Assembly (NCBI GenBank): GCA_032622095.1
Contig: CP136066.1
Location: 145,665,559-145,729,558 of the forward strand
Origin: Siphonodentalium dalli
Taxonomy: Eukaryota > Mollusca > Scaphopoda > Gadilida > Siphonodentaliidae
Direction: 5' to 3'
DNA length: 64,000 bases
The position numbers and the translations under genes are program-made. The notes beneath the pieces were generated by a model that was given only the letters and a program-made list of their open reading frames with translations, was not told where the DNA came from and ran no database searches. Below, one piece after another: positions 42,969 to 52,837 of this stretch (position 1 is the first letter of the stretch; each line of letters begins with the position of its first letter).

Positions 42969-44274
42969 GAGGGTGGCGACCCCCCTCCACCTGGCATCCG
43001 GCATCCGGCTTAAAATGGACCCCGGCATCCGGAATACGCCATAACAGAGAGACGGCATCCGGAATACTATTTAATTAAATTTATTGAAAACAGACTCAGG
43101 AACGAAGTAAACGTTGGCACGAGGTATTGGAATTAGTCTCCGTATTGGCTAGTAATGATTTGATTTAGCAGCTTTACGGAAAGATTAAACTTTTTACTAA
43201 AGCCAGTAAAGGTATGATCTACTATCACACATATATACGCCCTGTCTAACTTACTCGCGGCCATATTGGATCCACCAGGTCCGGTTCCGTGGTTTTAGTG
43301 CTACAGGTCAAAGTTTTGGAGTAGCATTTCCATATACATGTATGAGTATGACATATATGGAAGTTATGAATATTCAAAAGCTCGATATATGATCATATAT
43401 GGAAATGCTACTCCAGAACTTTGATTTGTAGCAATAAAACCACGGAACCGGGGCGCTGCATGGAGGAATCTCTTATATCACGGAACCGGAACTGGTGGAA
43501 CTAATATGGCCGGGAGTTAATGACATGACAGGGCGTATTGTGTGGGGATGAAAGGCATAGACCATGCTCCAACTGACAGGAGTGGTAAAAATCTTCCATT
43601 TGGATACTCGGGATCTCTTGCTAGCCTCTTCAGTGCAAATATGAACCTGTAGTTCCGAGACTCCGAGTGTCTTAACCCATTCGCCAAGTGCATATTCTTT
43701 TCTCAACACCGCCCTGATTGTACTTAGGATTGTCTACATGTACTTCGTTGAAGTTTAGTCCAAAACTGCGAGTTTCAGACATTTTAATGGTTTTATTAAA
43801 TTGAAGTCGCATGCAGGCTTCTAAATACATTTTTTTTAAATTTAATAAAAGTTAATTACATATTGAATATATGATATTAAAAATTACTGCCAAGCAGACA
43901 TCAGATGGGCGACAACTCTATCGGATAATATAACAAACCGATATCGCAGATCAGCATTGCGATTTATTTTAACAGTAGGCCTACCGACTACCGTAGGTAC
44001 TATATATTAATTATCACTATTTAGATATGTCAGAATTGATAACGAGACGTATAATTAGCTAAATTGTGGATAATATTGTGTCCGAGCAAATAACTATAAA
44101 TTAGCGGACGTAATTTGGTTGTGTTTTTGCTGTTAACGTCAAGAAAGATTATCAATGGAAGCATCCGGCATCCGATATATGTGCCCGACGGCATCCGGCG
44201 TACGGTGGTCTGGCATCCGGAATACGCCATAACAGACCGGACATCCGGCATCCGAAAAGGGGGTCGTCACCCTC
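42969..44274. mobile_element. 1.3-kb element with CATCCGG-rich inverted ends
   Basis: Flanked by a 6-bp duplication TTTAAT (42963-42968, 44275-44280). Ends GAGGGTGGCGACCCCC and GGGGGTCGTCACCCTC are inverted with one mismatch. Subterminal regions on both sides carry multiple catccgg units (ggcatccggaatacgccata acaga occurs on both sides). No transposase seen. The interior includes a 298-bp MITE. The superfamily is unclear; a 6-bp duplication is uncommon. Confidence 0.78.
43238..43535. mobile_element. TA-flanked palindromic MITE, third nesting level
   Basis: TA at 43236-43237 and 43536-43537. CGCCCTGTC at the left and GACAGGGCG at the right. Arms continue through cggccatattgga / aatatggccgg, ggttccgtggtttta / aaaccacggaacc and ttttggagtagcatttccat. 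A relative of the inner arm is at ~58470-58555. Confidence 0.78.
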
Positions 44275-44926
44275 TTTAATGACAGAGACTGAGAGAGTTC
44301 TCCAGTAAAACAACATTTATAGCAATGATCAAACTGCAAAAAAAATTCCAGCAGCAAATGTCATCTTGTATGGGATTCATCAAAATACTCGCCCGCTGCC
44401 ACAAAAAAGGCTATTATAAAAACATGGTTGATGACAGACACTTATTTACTACAAATAAATAGAAAAAGATTCAGACAAAACCTGACCTCTGCCATATGTC
44501 CACTATGCAAACTAGCTGATGAGGACAGAATACACTTCATTTCACAATGTACGAACACTAGTAACCAACGACATCGTTACATACAAAAACTCAAATTATG
44601 TCTCTCAAAAACTACCACTGACAAATACATTATTGATCAACCAGAACTCTAATAACTCAATTAACCTTAGACTGCACAAAACTAGAAACCTGGAACCTCA
44701 CCGATATAGAAAAAGAACAAATTGAAAAACTGGCAAGAAATTTCTTATACTCAATCCATGTGCATAGAGTAAACACTTTGAAAACAGAAGCAGACAAGCA
44801 CATATAAAATGACAAACTAGCCGAGCTGTACAGGCAAAACAACTACCTGTAAATATTCTTGTCAACACGACAATTTTAACTATACCAATCTTAAAAACAA
44901 AACAAAAATATACATGTACATATGTA

Positions 44927-46742
44927 TTACCGAAATCATTAGCCATTCTTTAGCACTCGGAAGAGAAGGAATGATGGCTTACTGATGGCTAGTAGTTTTC
45001 AGAGGATATGGATGGTTAATGCAAACTTTAGCCATCGAGACTAGGTGATGGCTAGATGATGGCTTATTAGCCATCGCTTAGTCCTCCTATAGGCCGAAAT
45101 ATTTAAATGAGCTAAGCCATCGCTTAGCCCTCGACGGATGGATGGCTAGTAGGCCGATGGCTAGTAGGCTGATGGCTAGTAAGCCATGGATGGCTAGTAG
45201 GCCGATGGCTAGTAGGCCGATGGCTAGTAAGCCATCGGATTGTTAGCCCTCGACATTTAGTGATGGCTTAGGATTGCTATATGTTATATGACTTGCTTCA
45301 GGAGGGATAACTCATTGTCATCATCTATTTGAGAGTGAATTGTCTCCCTTGTCACTAAATAACCTGGGGAATAAAAAAAACAGCTGATTATATCTTTAAA
45401 ATAATATTTTATATCATAAAAATAATTTTTAACAACATAATGATCAATGTCCATTATTTTTGTTAAGTTTTGCCAAGTTTTCATCGGAAATACAGTGGAA
45501 ACAATTTACATTTGTACCCCTGGACACAATGCATGGTATATGGAATCATGCAACATCTTCACATTAGGCTGGGCAAGCCAAAGATTCGATCCTGCATGTT
45601 TTTTGTAAAAATCCAAAAGAAAATAGTCTGGTCAAGATAGATCTTTTAACCCTTCCATGATGAGAGCTATGCTGGTGCAGCATTAAAGAACCTGGTTCCC
45701 GCTGAATTCTCTTATATATGCAAGTTTCCCATAGGGATCAAGCCTCGCATATATAAGAGAATGTGCTGGCTTACAAGGTCAAGGTAAATATTTTTAGGCC
45801 AATGTATTCTCTTTTATATGTGAGGCTCCTTATGGGCAACTCGCATATATAAGAGAATTGCATTGGCACAGGATTTTCAAAAAAATTCAGGAAGCTCCCG
45901 TCGGAAGGGTTAAATATGAATATGTTTTTTTCAAGATGTTTAATGTGTCATATATCATGCCCAATAAATTAGAAAATATTGTGCTGAGGATATTGCATGT
46001 ACTTACCAATTTCCAGATTTATTTGTATCTTAGTGCCGCAGCAGGATATATATATTCTCTCAGAATCTTAGGCAGAATGTTTGATAAACATGCAGATATT
46101 TAATACTTTTTTCACAGCTTTTAAAATAGCAGGCTCAGCCTATCTTGAAGCCATTACAGTACTAGTCCAATGAATCTCAACTAAAGAAATCACAAGTTTA
46201 TAAGACCGCTAGAACATCATGAGTGTAAAAAATACTGGAACAACAAACTGAATTGAACAGTGAATAGCTGTTAAAATTCGAATGTAAGTTGGCTCCAAAA
46301 TCCCAGGATGCATCTATCAGGCCTGTGTATAAACATAACCTATTTTTAGAACTTACTAGTAGGTTCCTCTATCTGTTGGGACCAACACATGGCAGCCATA
46401 TGGTAGTCTCATGAGAACTGCAGGTTTCTTAACCATTCTGACTTTCATGAAGGCTAACATTTGAATGTTAAAAATTCTCCAGTCTGATGGTTATCCAAGA
46501 GATTCTTAGCCATCATTAATTATAATGATGGCTAGTGAATATAATTCCATGTTGATGGCTTAATAAGCCATCCACTAGCCATCACCTTGACCATCATCAG
46601 AAATCTAAGCCATCACAGACCTTCTTATTCTTCATGAGTGCTAATATAACTATATATAGTGATGGTTTATCTTAGCCATCATTGGTCTCTGATGGCTAAG
46701 CGAGTGCTTAGGGATGGCTTAATAAGCCATTCTGTTCGGTAA
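44927..46742. mobile_element. GATGGCTA-rich inverted-repeat element
   Basis: Left tip TTACCGAAATCATTAGCCAT and right tip ATTCTGTTCGGTAA are imperfectly inverted. Both ends carry blocks of gatggcta / tagccatc minisatellite: 44960-45260, where gatggctagtaggcc units are tandem, and 46490-46735. The middle contains a family B TTAA MITE and AT-rich DNA. No clear target duplication. Resembles a foldback element; alternatively two minisatellites that share a motif. Confidence 0.5.
45650..45909. mobile_element. TTAA-flanked MITE, family B (best copy)
   Basis: TTAA at 45646-45649 and 45910-45913. Ends CCCTTCC...GGAAGGG with gagct / agctc subterminal match. Two inverted tatataagagaatg palindromes lie in the interior. 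PiggyBac-like by ends and target. 260 bp. Confidence 0.8.
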
Positions 46743-47024
46743 GGGAATATACATATGAAAGCTCAACTTAAAAGTTTTTAAGTGCAACTTACGCACACAC
46801 AAATCTTTTAACTCACTAGTACCACAATTTTACCAACTATTTTATCATTACTGTAGTTTTACCTGGTCTTATTTGACTTATTTTTACTTCCATTATTTTT
46901 ATACCCATTATAATGGGGTGCTCCTCACTTAAAGGAGGGAAATCCACAACAAGCAAGATAGCCGGAAGTCGACTAATCTGTCTTTTGACCGAGTTTCATT
47001 GTTTGCAATTCTTTGTCATAAAAA
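46743..47024. other. No recognised feature
   Basis: AT-rich. acccattataatggggtgct near 46905 is a small palindrome. Confidence 0.4.
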
Positions 47025-47240
47025 ATGTCTGAATTTACGTGTATAAACCTTTCCGAAGAAGAAGTACCTGGTGCCAAACTGAAAGGAGATTTCAGCCAAT
47101 ACACCAACGTCCAATTGAAGCGATGGTTGGCATGTAGAGGGGCCATTCTCCGAAAAATGACAAAAATTCGACAAAAACGTGTCCATGTGTTGAAACGGGG
47201 TTTTAAAATGATTGTTTTACATCCCAATGACTTTATTTGA
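47025..47240 (+). pseudogene. SAP-like N-terminal exon of a repetitive gene
   Basis: ATG at 47025 gives MSEFTCINLSEEEVPGAKLK, then YTNVQLKRWLACRGA. An x-LT/NVxQLKRWLxCRGA helix-extended loop-helix motif is the SAP-like start that I recall from many copy-number-rich invertebrate proteins with SWIM or YqaJ-type domains. After CRGA the expected GKK-x-x-LxxRV is absent and the frame runs on as basic low-quality sequence to TGA, so it is truncated or frameshifted. No downstream exon was found in the next kilobase. Nucleic-acid binding is family-based inference. Confidence 0.5.
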
Positions 47241-48504
47241 CACTCACATCATCAGACAAAATAAAATAAAACAATATCACCTCAATCCATAGGTCGACCG
47301 CATAATAAGAGATGCTATATGGGTAGGAAAATACCATTTTCTCCTTGTCCTTTATATAGGATTGGTTTGAAAGTTGTACAGAACTTACCGAAGTTTTAGA
47401 TTGCAATTGACCAGCTAGGTTGTGGTTAAATTTACCCTAACATCCTCTAAATGGAAATAGCAAAGCAGAGAATGTGTGGAATAATATTGTGTTGTCCATT
47501 GGTACGCCGCAAGATACGTAATACCGTGAAAGAGTGGTCGAAATCCAGTAGATATTTGCAGATCAAAAACTGAACATACCATAGTGATATCCGCACATTA
47601 TCATTGATCACTTTGATATACAATATATGATGTATCTCATGAGAGAGAATATAATATGACTGTCACATATGTGTCCGTGAAGAGTAGTGTTACGATTGCA
47701 AGATGCAAGATACGTTACTTATGTTCAGCACCTCTCCAACGTGCAAGCAGCCATATATTGAATGTTTGTAACTTTTAGTGAATGGGTGTGATTGTCGTGA
47801 ATAATTATGGCCGACAATTAACAATTGAGTGTCCTGCCTAGTCGACATATTGCCAAAAATGAATTACGACAGCAAGATACATTACAACAAGATACGTTAC
47901 CATAATTTCCGATTTTGGCTGAATGTCCACTAAACAGCCTTCGACGGTTTCTGTGAATAATTTTGGACACTGGTCGCAGTTACCCTAAGTCAAACCATAT
48001 GTATCAGCTGATATATCCATACAAACAAAGATATATATCCAAATAACTGAAGATAATTATATAATTAATGTTAGTCCATCCATTAATTGGCTTTGCTGTT
48101 AGAAAAATCGGCGAACGAAAGCCACGCACAATTTGCAAAGTGTCTGATTTCACAAATCCGCTCTTCCCGACGTGGAGCCCTATGGTAAATGAAAACCAAA
48201 CAAAGCCCCTCTTAACATATGTTTTAGATCAGTCCATATAGTTATAGCTACATGTACTTAAATAAATTTTCACACAACACACCAGCTCCGACCGTACACC
48301 GTATAATTCGTACACGATTCTGACGTCGTCTACGTTAGCCGTGGTGTCGAATGCGTTTGACGTTAAATTTTATTTTCCGCCCGATATGAGTTCAAATCCC
48401 GAATATGATTTTTTTTGTATTTGTCCCAAATAACAAAGATATGTTTTTGTCTTAATTTTTATTGAATTTTCCACTAAGCAATTTAACGACTCATGATGAC
48501 ACAA
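47241..48504. other. No gene; repeated caagatacgttac motif
   Basis: The phrase gcaagatacgt(t/a)a appears at ~47510, 47703, 47873 (as caagatacatta) and 47890. No other feature recognised. Confidence 0.4.
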
Positions 48505-48840
48505 CACGTTATTAGTCGAGTTTTTTTCCAAAACTCGACTTATAGTTTGATGAGGGACGGTGGGCGGCGGACGGGCGGGCGGCGATCGGGCGGCGTGCGT
48601 GTTTTGCTTATAACTCAACCGTTTATTGACGGATTAAAAAAAAAAATTGGTGTGTGAGTACATATCCATGCTCGTAAGCTGCAAACGTCGTATTGCTACC
48701 CACATATTGGAGATGTGCAACATGTATATAGATGACGGGAAAATTATTTTTTTACGGAATTATTAACCCTTTCGACTTAGAACATTTCAACATTTTTTGT
48801 TAATTTCTTTAACAAAGCGGCATCGACTTGCCACGTTGTC
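48505..48840 (+). repeat. Dispersed repeat, 'TAGTCGAGTTTTT' hairpin start
   Basis: ttagtcgagtttttttccaa aactcgacttatagtttgat gag begins with a short hairpin. A GC-rich ggcggcggacgggcgggcgg tract, then a tail cacatattggagatgtgcaa catgtatatagatgacggg ... ttaaccctttcgacttagaa catttcaac follow. The same head is at 50330, and the same tail at 52140-52240, 52320-52400 and 60630. Confidence 0.6.
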
Positions 48841-50329
48841 AGGGGACTCTGTGGTCGGCTGATTTTTTATTATTCTTGGAATCCGCTACAATTTCTTATT
48901 CTTGCTGGGAAACTTACATGTAGCCTGTCAATGTTGGTGTCCAAAACAGGCAAATATTTCATTAAATTAAGCATTCTGCAGATCAGAGCTTCGCACGTTT
49001 TACATGTTGTGTCAAATTACAAGCGTTTGGCCGTTATAATTGCTGAATACATCCTCATTTAACATGTTGAAATAGTCCCAAAAAATATCCCGATGTTCAA
49101 TTTAGAGTTCCGTTTGTCATCCGATGGGCTTTGGACTCAGAGGAAACTCGGGCTATCTGTGTCCATATCTGCTTATCTGGCCAGGATCTGTATCCGCCGC
49201 TTACCTTGTGCATGATTGACACATGTGTTGCATCTTACATATTCAATTATTTTATAATGTTTAATGCACAATTTTTGCTCACGTTTTGAATTATTTCGAC
49301 ATGAACGGAACTGAACACTATGTTGTTATAACACTATATTGATTTCTAATTTTCTGACAAGGTGATGACCGTAAGACAGCCAATCTGGTTATGTCATCAC
49401 CCTGCTATTATGCTGTATACACTTGTAATATACCTACGTCATTATCATACTGTTATTATTGTGTTATACATGATTGCATCTATGGCATTAAAGTATCTCT
49501 CTCTCTTTCTCTATCTTTGGCTGACATGATAGTTTTCATTTTAGATCAACTTAAATTTTTACTCCAATAAAGATGGAGATCACTAATACTGCTCATTTTG
49601 CTGGCTTCATTCGTTTCAATAACATAATTCAGAAAACCATTCCATTAGGATTACTTGCTCGTTGTCACGATTTTGAATTTTATAATTACGTTGAACTTAA
49701 TTCAGTTATTTATTTCAATTATTCATTTGAATTAGAGTTATTTTTCAATTTTTGCCAGCGGTTTGGGTTAGTTTGTGACATTAGATATCTGTAAGGTACA
49801 GGTGAGACATTTATACCAAATGCATGTTTTTGTTTCTGTTTAATTCCTTCTTTCTTGGGATCCAAATAATTGTGCTAGTACAAGGTATACTAGTAGCAAT
49901 GAAAACTAGTGCCCAATATTGCAAGATGAATATTAACAAAGAAAGTGAACATATTGAATACAAACTGATGAGGGAGGGAGGGTTTGACTTTGAGTTTGAT
50001 TTTTTATTTTCCCCATCTGAAAACAAATATCCAATTAAAAAAAACGGGCAAGGGGGAATTTTTTCCAGACACATATAGGGGGTGGGTGGGTGGGTGTCTC
50101 GTAATGCAAATTTTTTCCTGCACTTAATTTTACTTTTACTTCTTATTTACCATATATAAACTGCTATCTGCATGAATAGATCATTTAGAACACATTTAGA
50201 TCCCTGTAGGGGGTATATATTTGGTCTGAGACCTATTTGGCAGAGAAAGAAGTGGTCGAAGTGATATCTGTACAAAGGATAGCTTTTCTAACTTGGTCTT
50301 GAGATTTTTGGAGACCATCTATTTTTTAG
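48841..50329. other. No recognised gene
   Basis: AT-rich with small open frames (e.g. 49573-49794 plus) lacking recognisable domains. A ggtgggtgggtgggtg run lies near 50081. Confidence 0.4.
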
Positions 50330-50990
50330 TCGAGTTTTTCAAAAACTCGACTTATGGTTTGACAAGGGACTCGACGGTATATGAGACTCTTGCCAGCTCT
50401 TGCAACAATATCTCGGACGAGTTCGAAAACCAAGTTTGTCCGAATTATTTTTCCGGAGTTATGGGTCTTAGTTTGTCTATTTTTAGCAATTTTATCACCG
50501 TTAGCGCGATAACTCGATGAAATATTAACCGATTTCAACAATATATGGTATATGAGTCTCCTGCAACAATATCTCGGACGAGTTTGAAAACCAGGTTTGT
50601 CCAAATTTTTTTCGCAGAGTTGTGGGTCTTAGTTTGTCTATTTTTAGCAAGGTTATCACCGTTAGCGCGATAACTCAATGAAATATTAACCGATTTAAAC
50701 AATATTTGGTATATGAGTCTCTTGCCATGTTCAATATCTCGGACGAGTTCGAAAACTTTTTTTCCGGAGTTATGGGTCTTAGTTTGTCTATTTTAATAAC
50801 AATTTTATCACTTAGTGCGATAACTCAATGAAATATTAACGGATTCAATTGATATTTGGTATATACCGGTAGGTCTATTGCACTAATATACCACCGTCCG
50901 ACTTTTTTTCCTGGAGTTGTGCACCTTATTGGCAGAAGTTTGGTTCGACTGCCAAAAAACTCAACAAAAGCATCTTAGATGCGTACCACC
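50330..50990 (+). repeat. Dispersed repeat with three ~165-bp tandem units
   Basis: Head tagtcgagtttttcaaaaac tcgacttatgg as at 48510. Then three units follow containing caatatctcggacgagttcg aaaac, ccggagttatgggtcttagt ttgtcta and gcgataactcgatgaaatat taacc, at ~50405, 50565 and 50732. Ends near gccaaaaaactcaacaaaag. Confidence 0.7.
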
Positions 50991-52059
50991 TGTTTTTATT
51001 ATAAATTAATAATTGATAATTGGGTCTGACTAGTGGTTGTCATTGATCAGAGGAATACCACATTTAAGCAGACATACATACACTAATCTATATATACCGT
51101 AAACAGGTTTTGAATTATATAAGTCAATAATAGACATAAAGGCGCGGCACATACTGCACAAGTTATTATTATCATGGAAGCCGATCATTCCAAATATGAA
51201 ACTATAGTTTCTAGTATACTGACTGGTTCTATAGGCTATATATCTCCAAGCAGGCACCACATTTCTTTGAATACACACATGCAATATTGGCCATGGCATT
51301 TCAAACCAACACCTGGAAAGGTGCATGTGTATAACAGTTTGTTTTTTTTACCTTAAATTTGCCATGTTTTAACATTGGCCGCATTCGGAGGTCGCCACTG
51401 AATAGTTAATAAATTAATCATTTTATACCCACATATCCCGACATTCCCAGCGGAATATGTCATATCAAGTTTCCAATTTTCGTGGCACTATACTATTTTT
51501 GTGGCACTATACTACATGTATATATCACTCGTCGCCAGAAATAATGTAGTTTCGCTTGCGACAAGTTGCTCGCGAATATACAAATTCCTCTATGAATTAA
51601 TTAATCATTCTTCAGTTTCCATTTATTTTTGGCAGGTGCTGTTAAGTTGTAACTATGCAGACTGATGCAGTGTATACTTAGTATATTTTTTTCTGTTCTT
51701 TGAGTCTCTTTTGTTTGTTTTGCTTTGTTAAAATGGACTTCCAAGTAGATATTCCCTTTGGTTTTATATGTTTTGTTGATCCCTTAGAATATTCACAAGT
51801 TTCTTCATTTTGTTCTGATAACAACCTGGATGTCTTGGAATTATATGTTAATGGTCTAAACATTTTAGTTTTCTTTGTAGCTTCTCACTTTTCTTCTACA
51901 CTATACTTTTGTTCCCTCCATTCTTTAAATTTTGTTTTGTATTATTGAGACGACAAAGTTAAAACAAAGAGATTGTACTTGCAGGTATGATTGTAATCCG
52001 AATTGCTTCTGACTAGTCCCCCTTTATTTGTTTGTCCCCCGCCCCGAAGGGGGACTATA
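50991..52059. other. No recognised gene
   Basis: Open frames (e.g. 51700-51948 plus) are low-complexity, Phe/Leu/Ser rich, and likely chance. Confidence 0.4.
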
Positions 52060-52610
52060 GTAATGGGGTCCGTCACATTTTGGGTACCTTCATGGTGTAA
52101 ATCAACTCCTACAGTTTTAATCGTAGAAATTGAAACTTCACACTATTGTTACCCACACACATATTGTTGATTTGCAACATGTATATATTTTTTGACAGAA
52201 TTATTCACCCTCTTCGACTTTTCAACATTTTTTTTAATTTCAGTATGGGGGTACCTTCATGGTGTACGGTAATCAACTTCTCCTTCAGTTTTGATTGTAT
52301 AGATTTGAAACTTCACAGTATAACTATTGTTATCCACATGTTGGTGATTCGCAACATGTATACCGGTATAGATGATGAAAAAAAAAATTCACGGAGTTAT
52401 TAACCCTTTTTATTGTCCCCCGACGTTTCCGTCGGAGGACTATAGAAATGACCCTCGTCCGTCTGTCCGTCCGTCCGAGATTGGGTACCTTCATGGTGTA
52501 ATCAACTCCTCCTACAGTTTTAAACGTAGAGATTTGAAACTCTGGGATATTGTTCCTAACATGTTGGTGATTTGCAACATCTATATAGCTAAGGCCAAAT
52601 AAAAAAGATA
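52060..52610 (+). repeat. 'taccttcatggtgtaa' dispersed repeat, three copies
   Basis: tgggtaccttcatggtgtaa tcaactcctcctacagtttt at ~52080, 52250 and 52485, each followed by gatttgaaact and a ttggtgatttgcaacat tract. It includes gtccccc-gacgtttccgtcggagga ctatag and ccgtctgtccgtccgtcc. A fourth copy is at 60660-60780. Confidence 0.65.
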
Positions 52611-52837
52611 ATATGTTTCCGTACATCGACCGACCCTAAAAATAACCCGCCGACCCTGATCTTTTTATTGATATTTTGAGAAAAAGTCAAAATTTACTGT
52701 TTTTACCGCCAATGCTCATAAATATTGATAATCATTAGGTGCAAAACACATGGTTTCTAACATAAGCCTGTGATAAGTGACATCAAGTGTGACAGTTGTC
52801 TCAAAAGCCACAGGTGTGTGATGGGTTGTGGATTGAT

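Larger units (their letters stand above)
42799..44725 (+). pseudogene. Non-LTR retrotransposon ORF2 3' part, interrupted
   Basis: Left piece (42799-42968) has LPDPLHIINTIHSKEDANKW KTICKKAIYQYWHDINLM. The right piece (from 44281) resumes TETERVL and, after a stop and frame changes, reads KKAIIKTWLMTDTYLLQINR KRFRQNLTSAICPLCKLADE DRIHFISQC. The C-X2-C-X8-H-X4-C knuckle following an LxTxTYxLQ phrase is the usual C-terminal finger downstream of reverse transcriptase in many non-LTR elements. The reverse transcriptase core is absent: this is a 5'-truncated, mutated copy split by the 42969-44274 insertion. Confidence 0.72.

Noticed and set aside
46973-47227. 84-codon minus-strand frame
   Set aside because: Exact antisense shadow of the SAP-like plus-strand exon, which has the recognisable motif.
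51700-51948. 82-codon frame as a membrane protein
   Set aside because: Hydrophobic only because the DNA is T-rich; no start context, splice signals or family motif.
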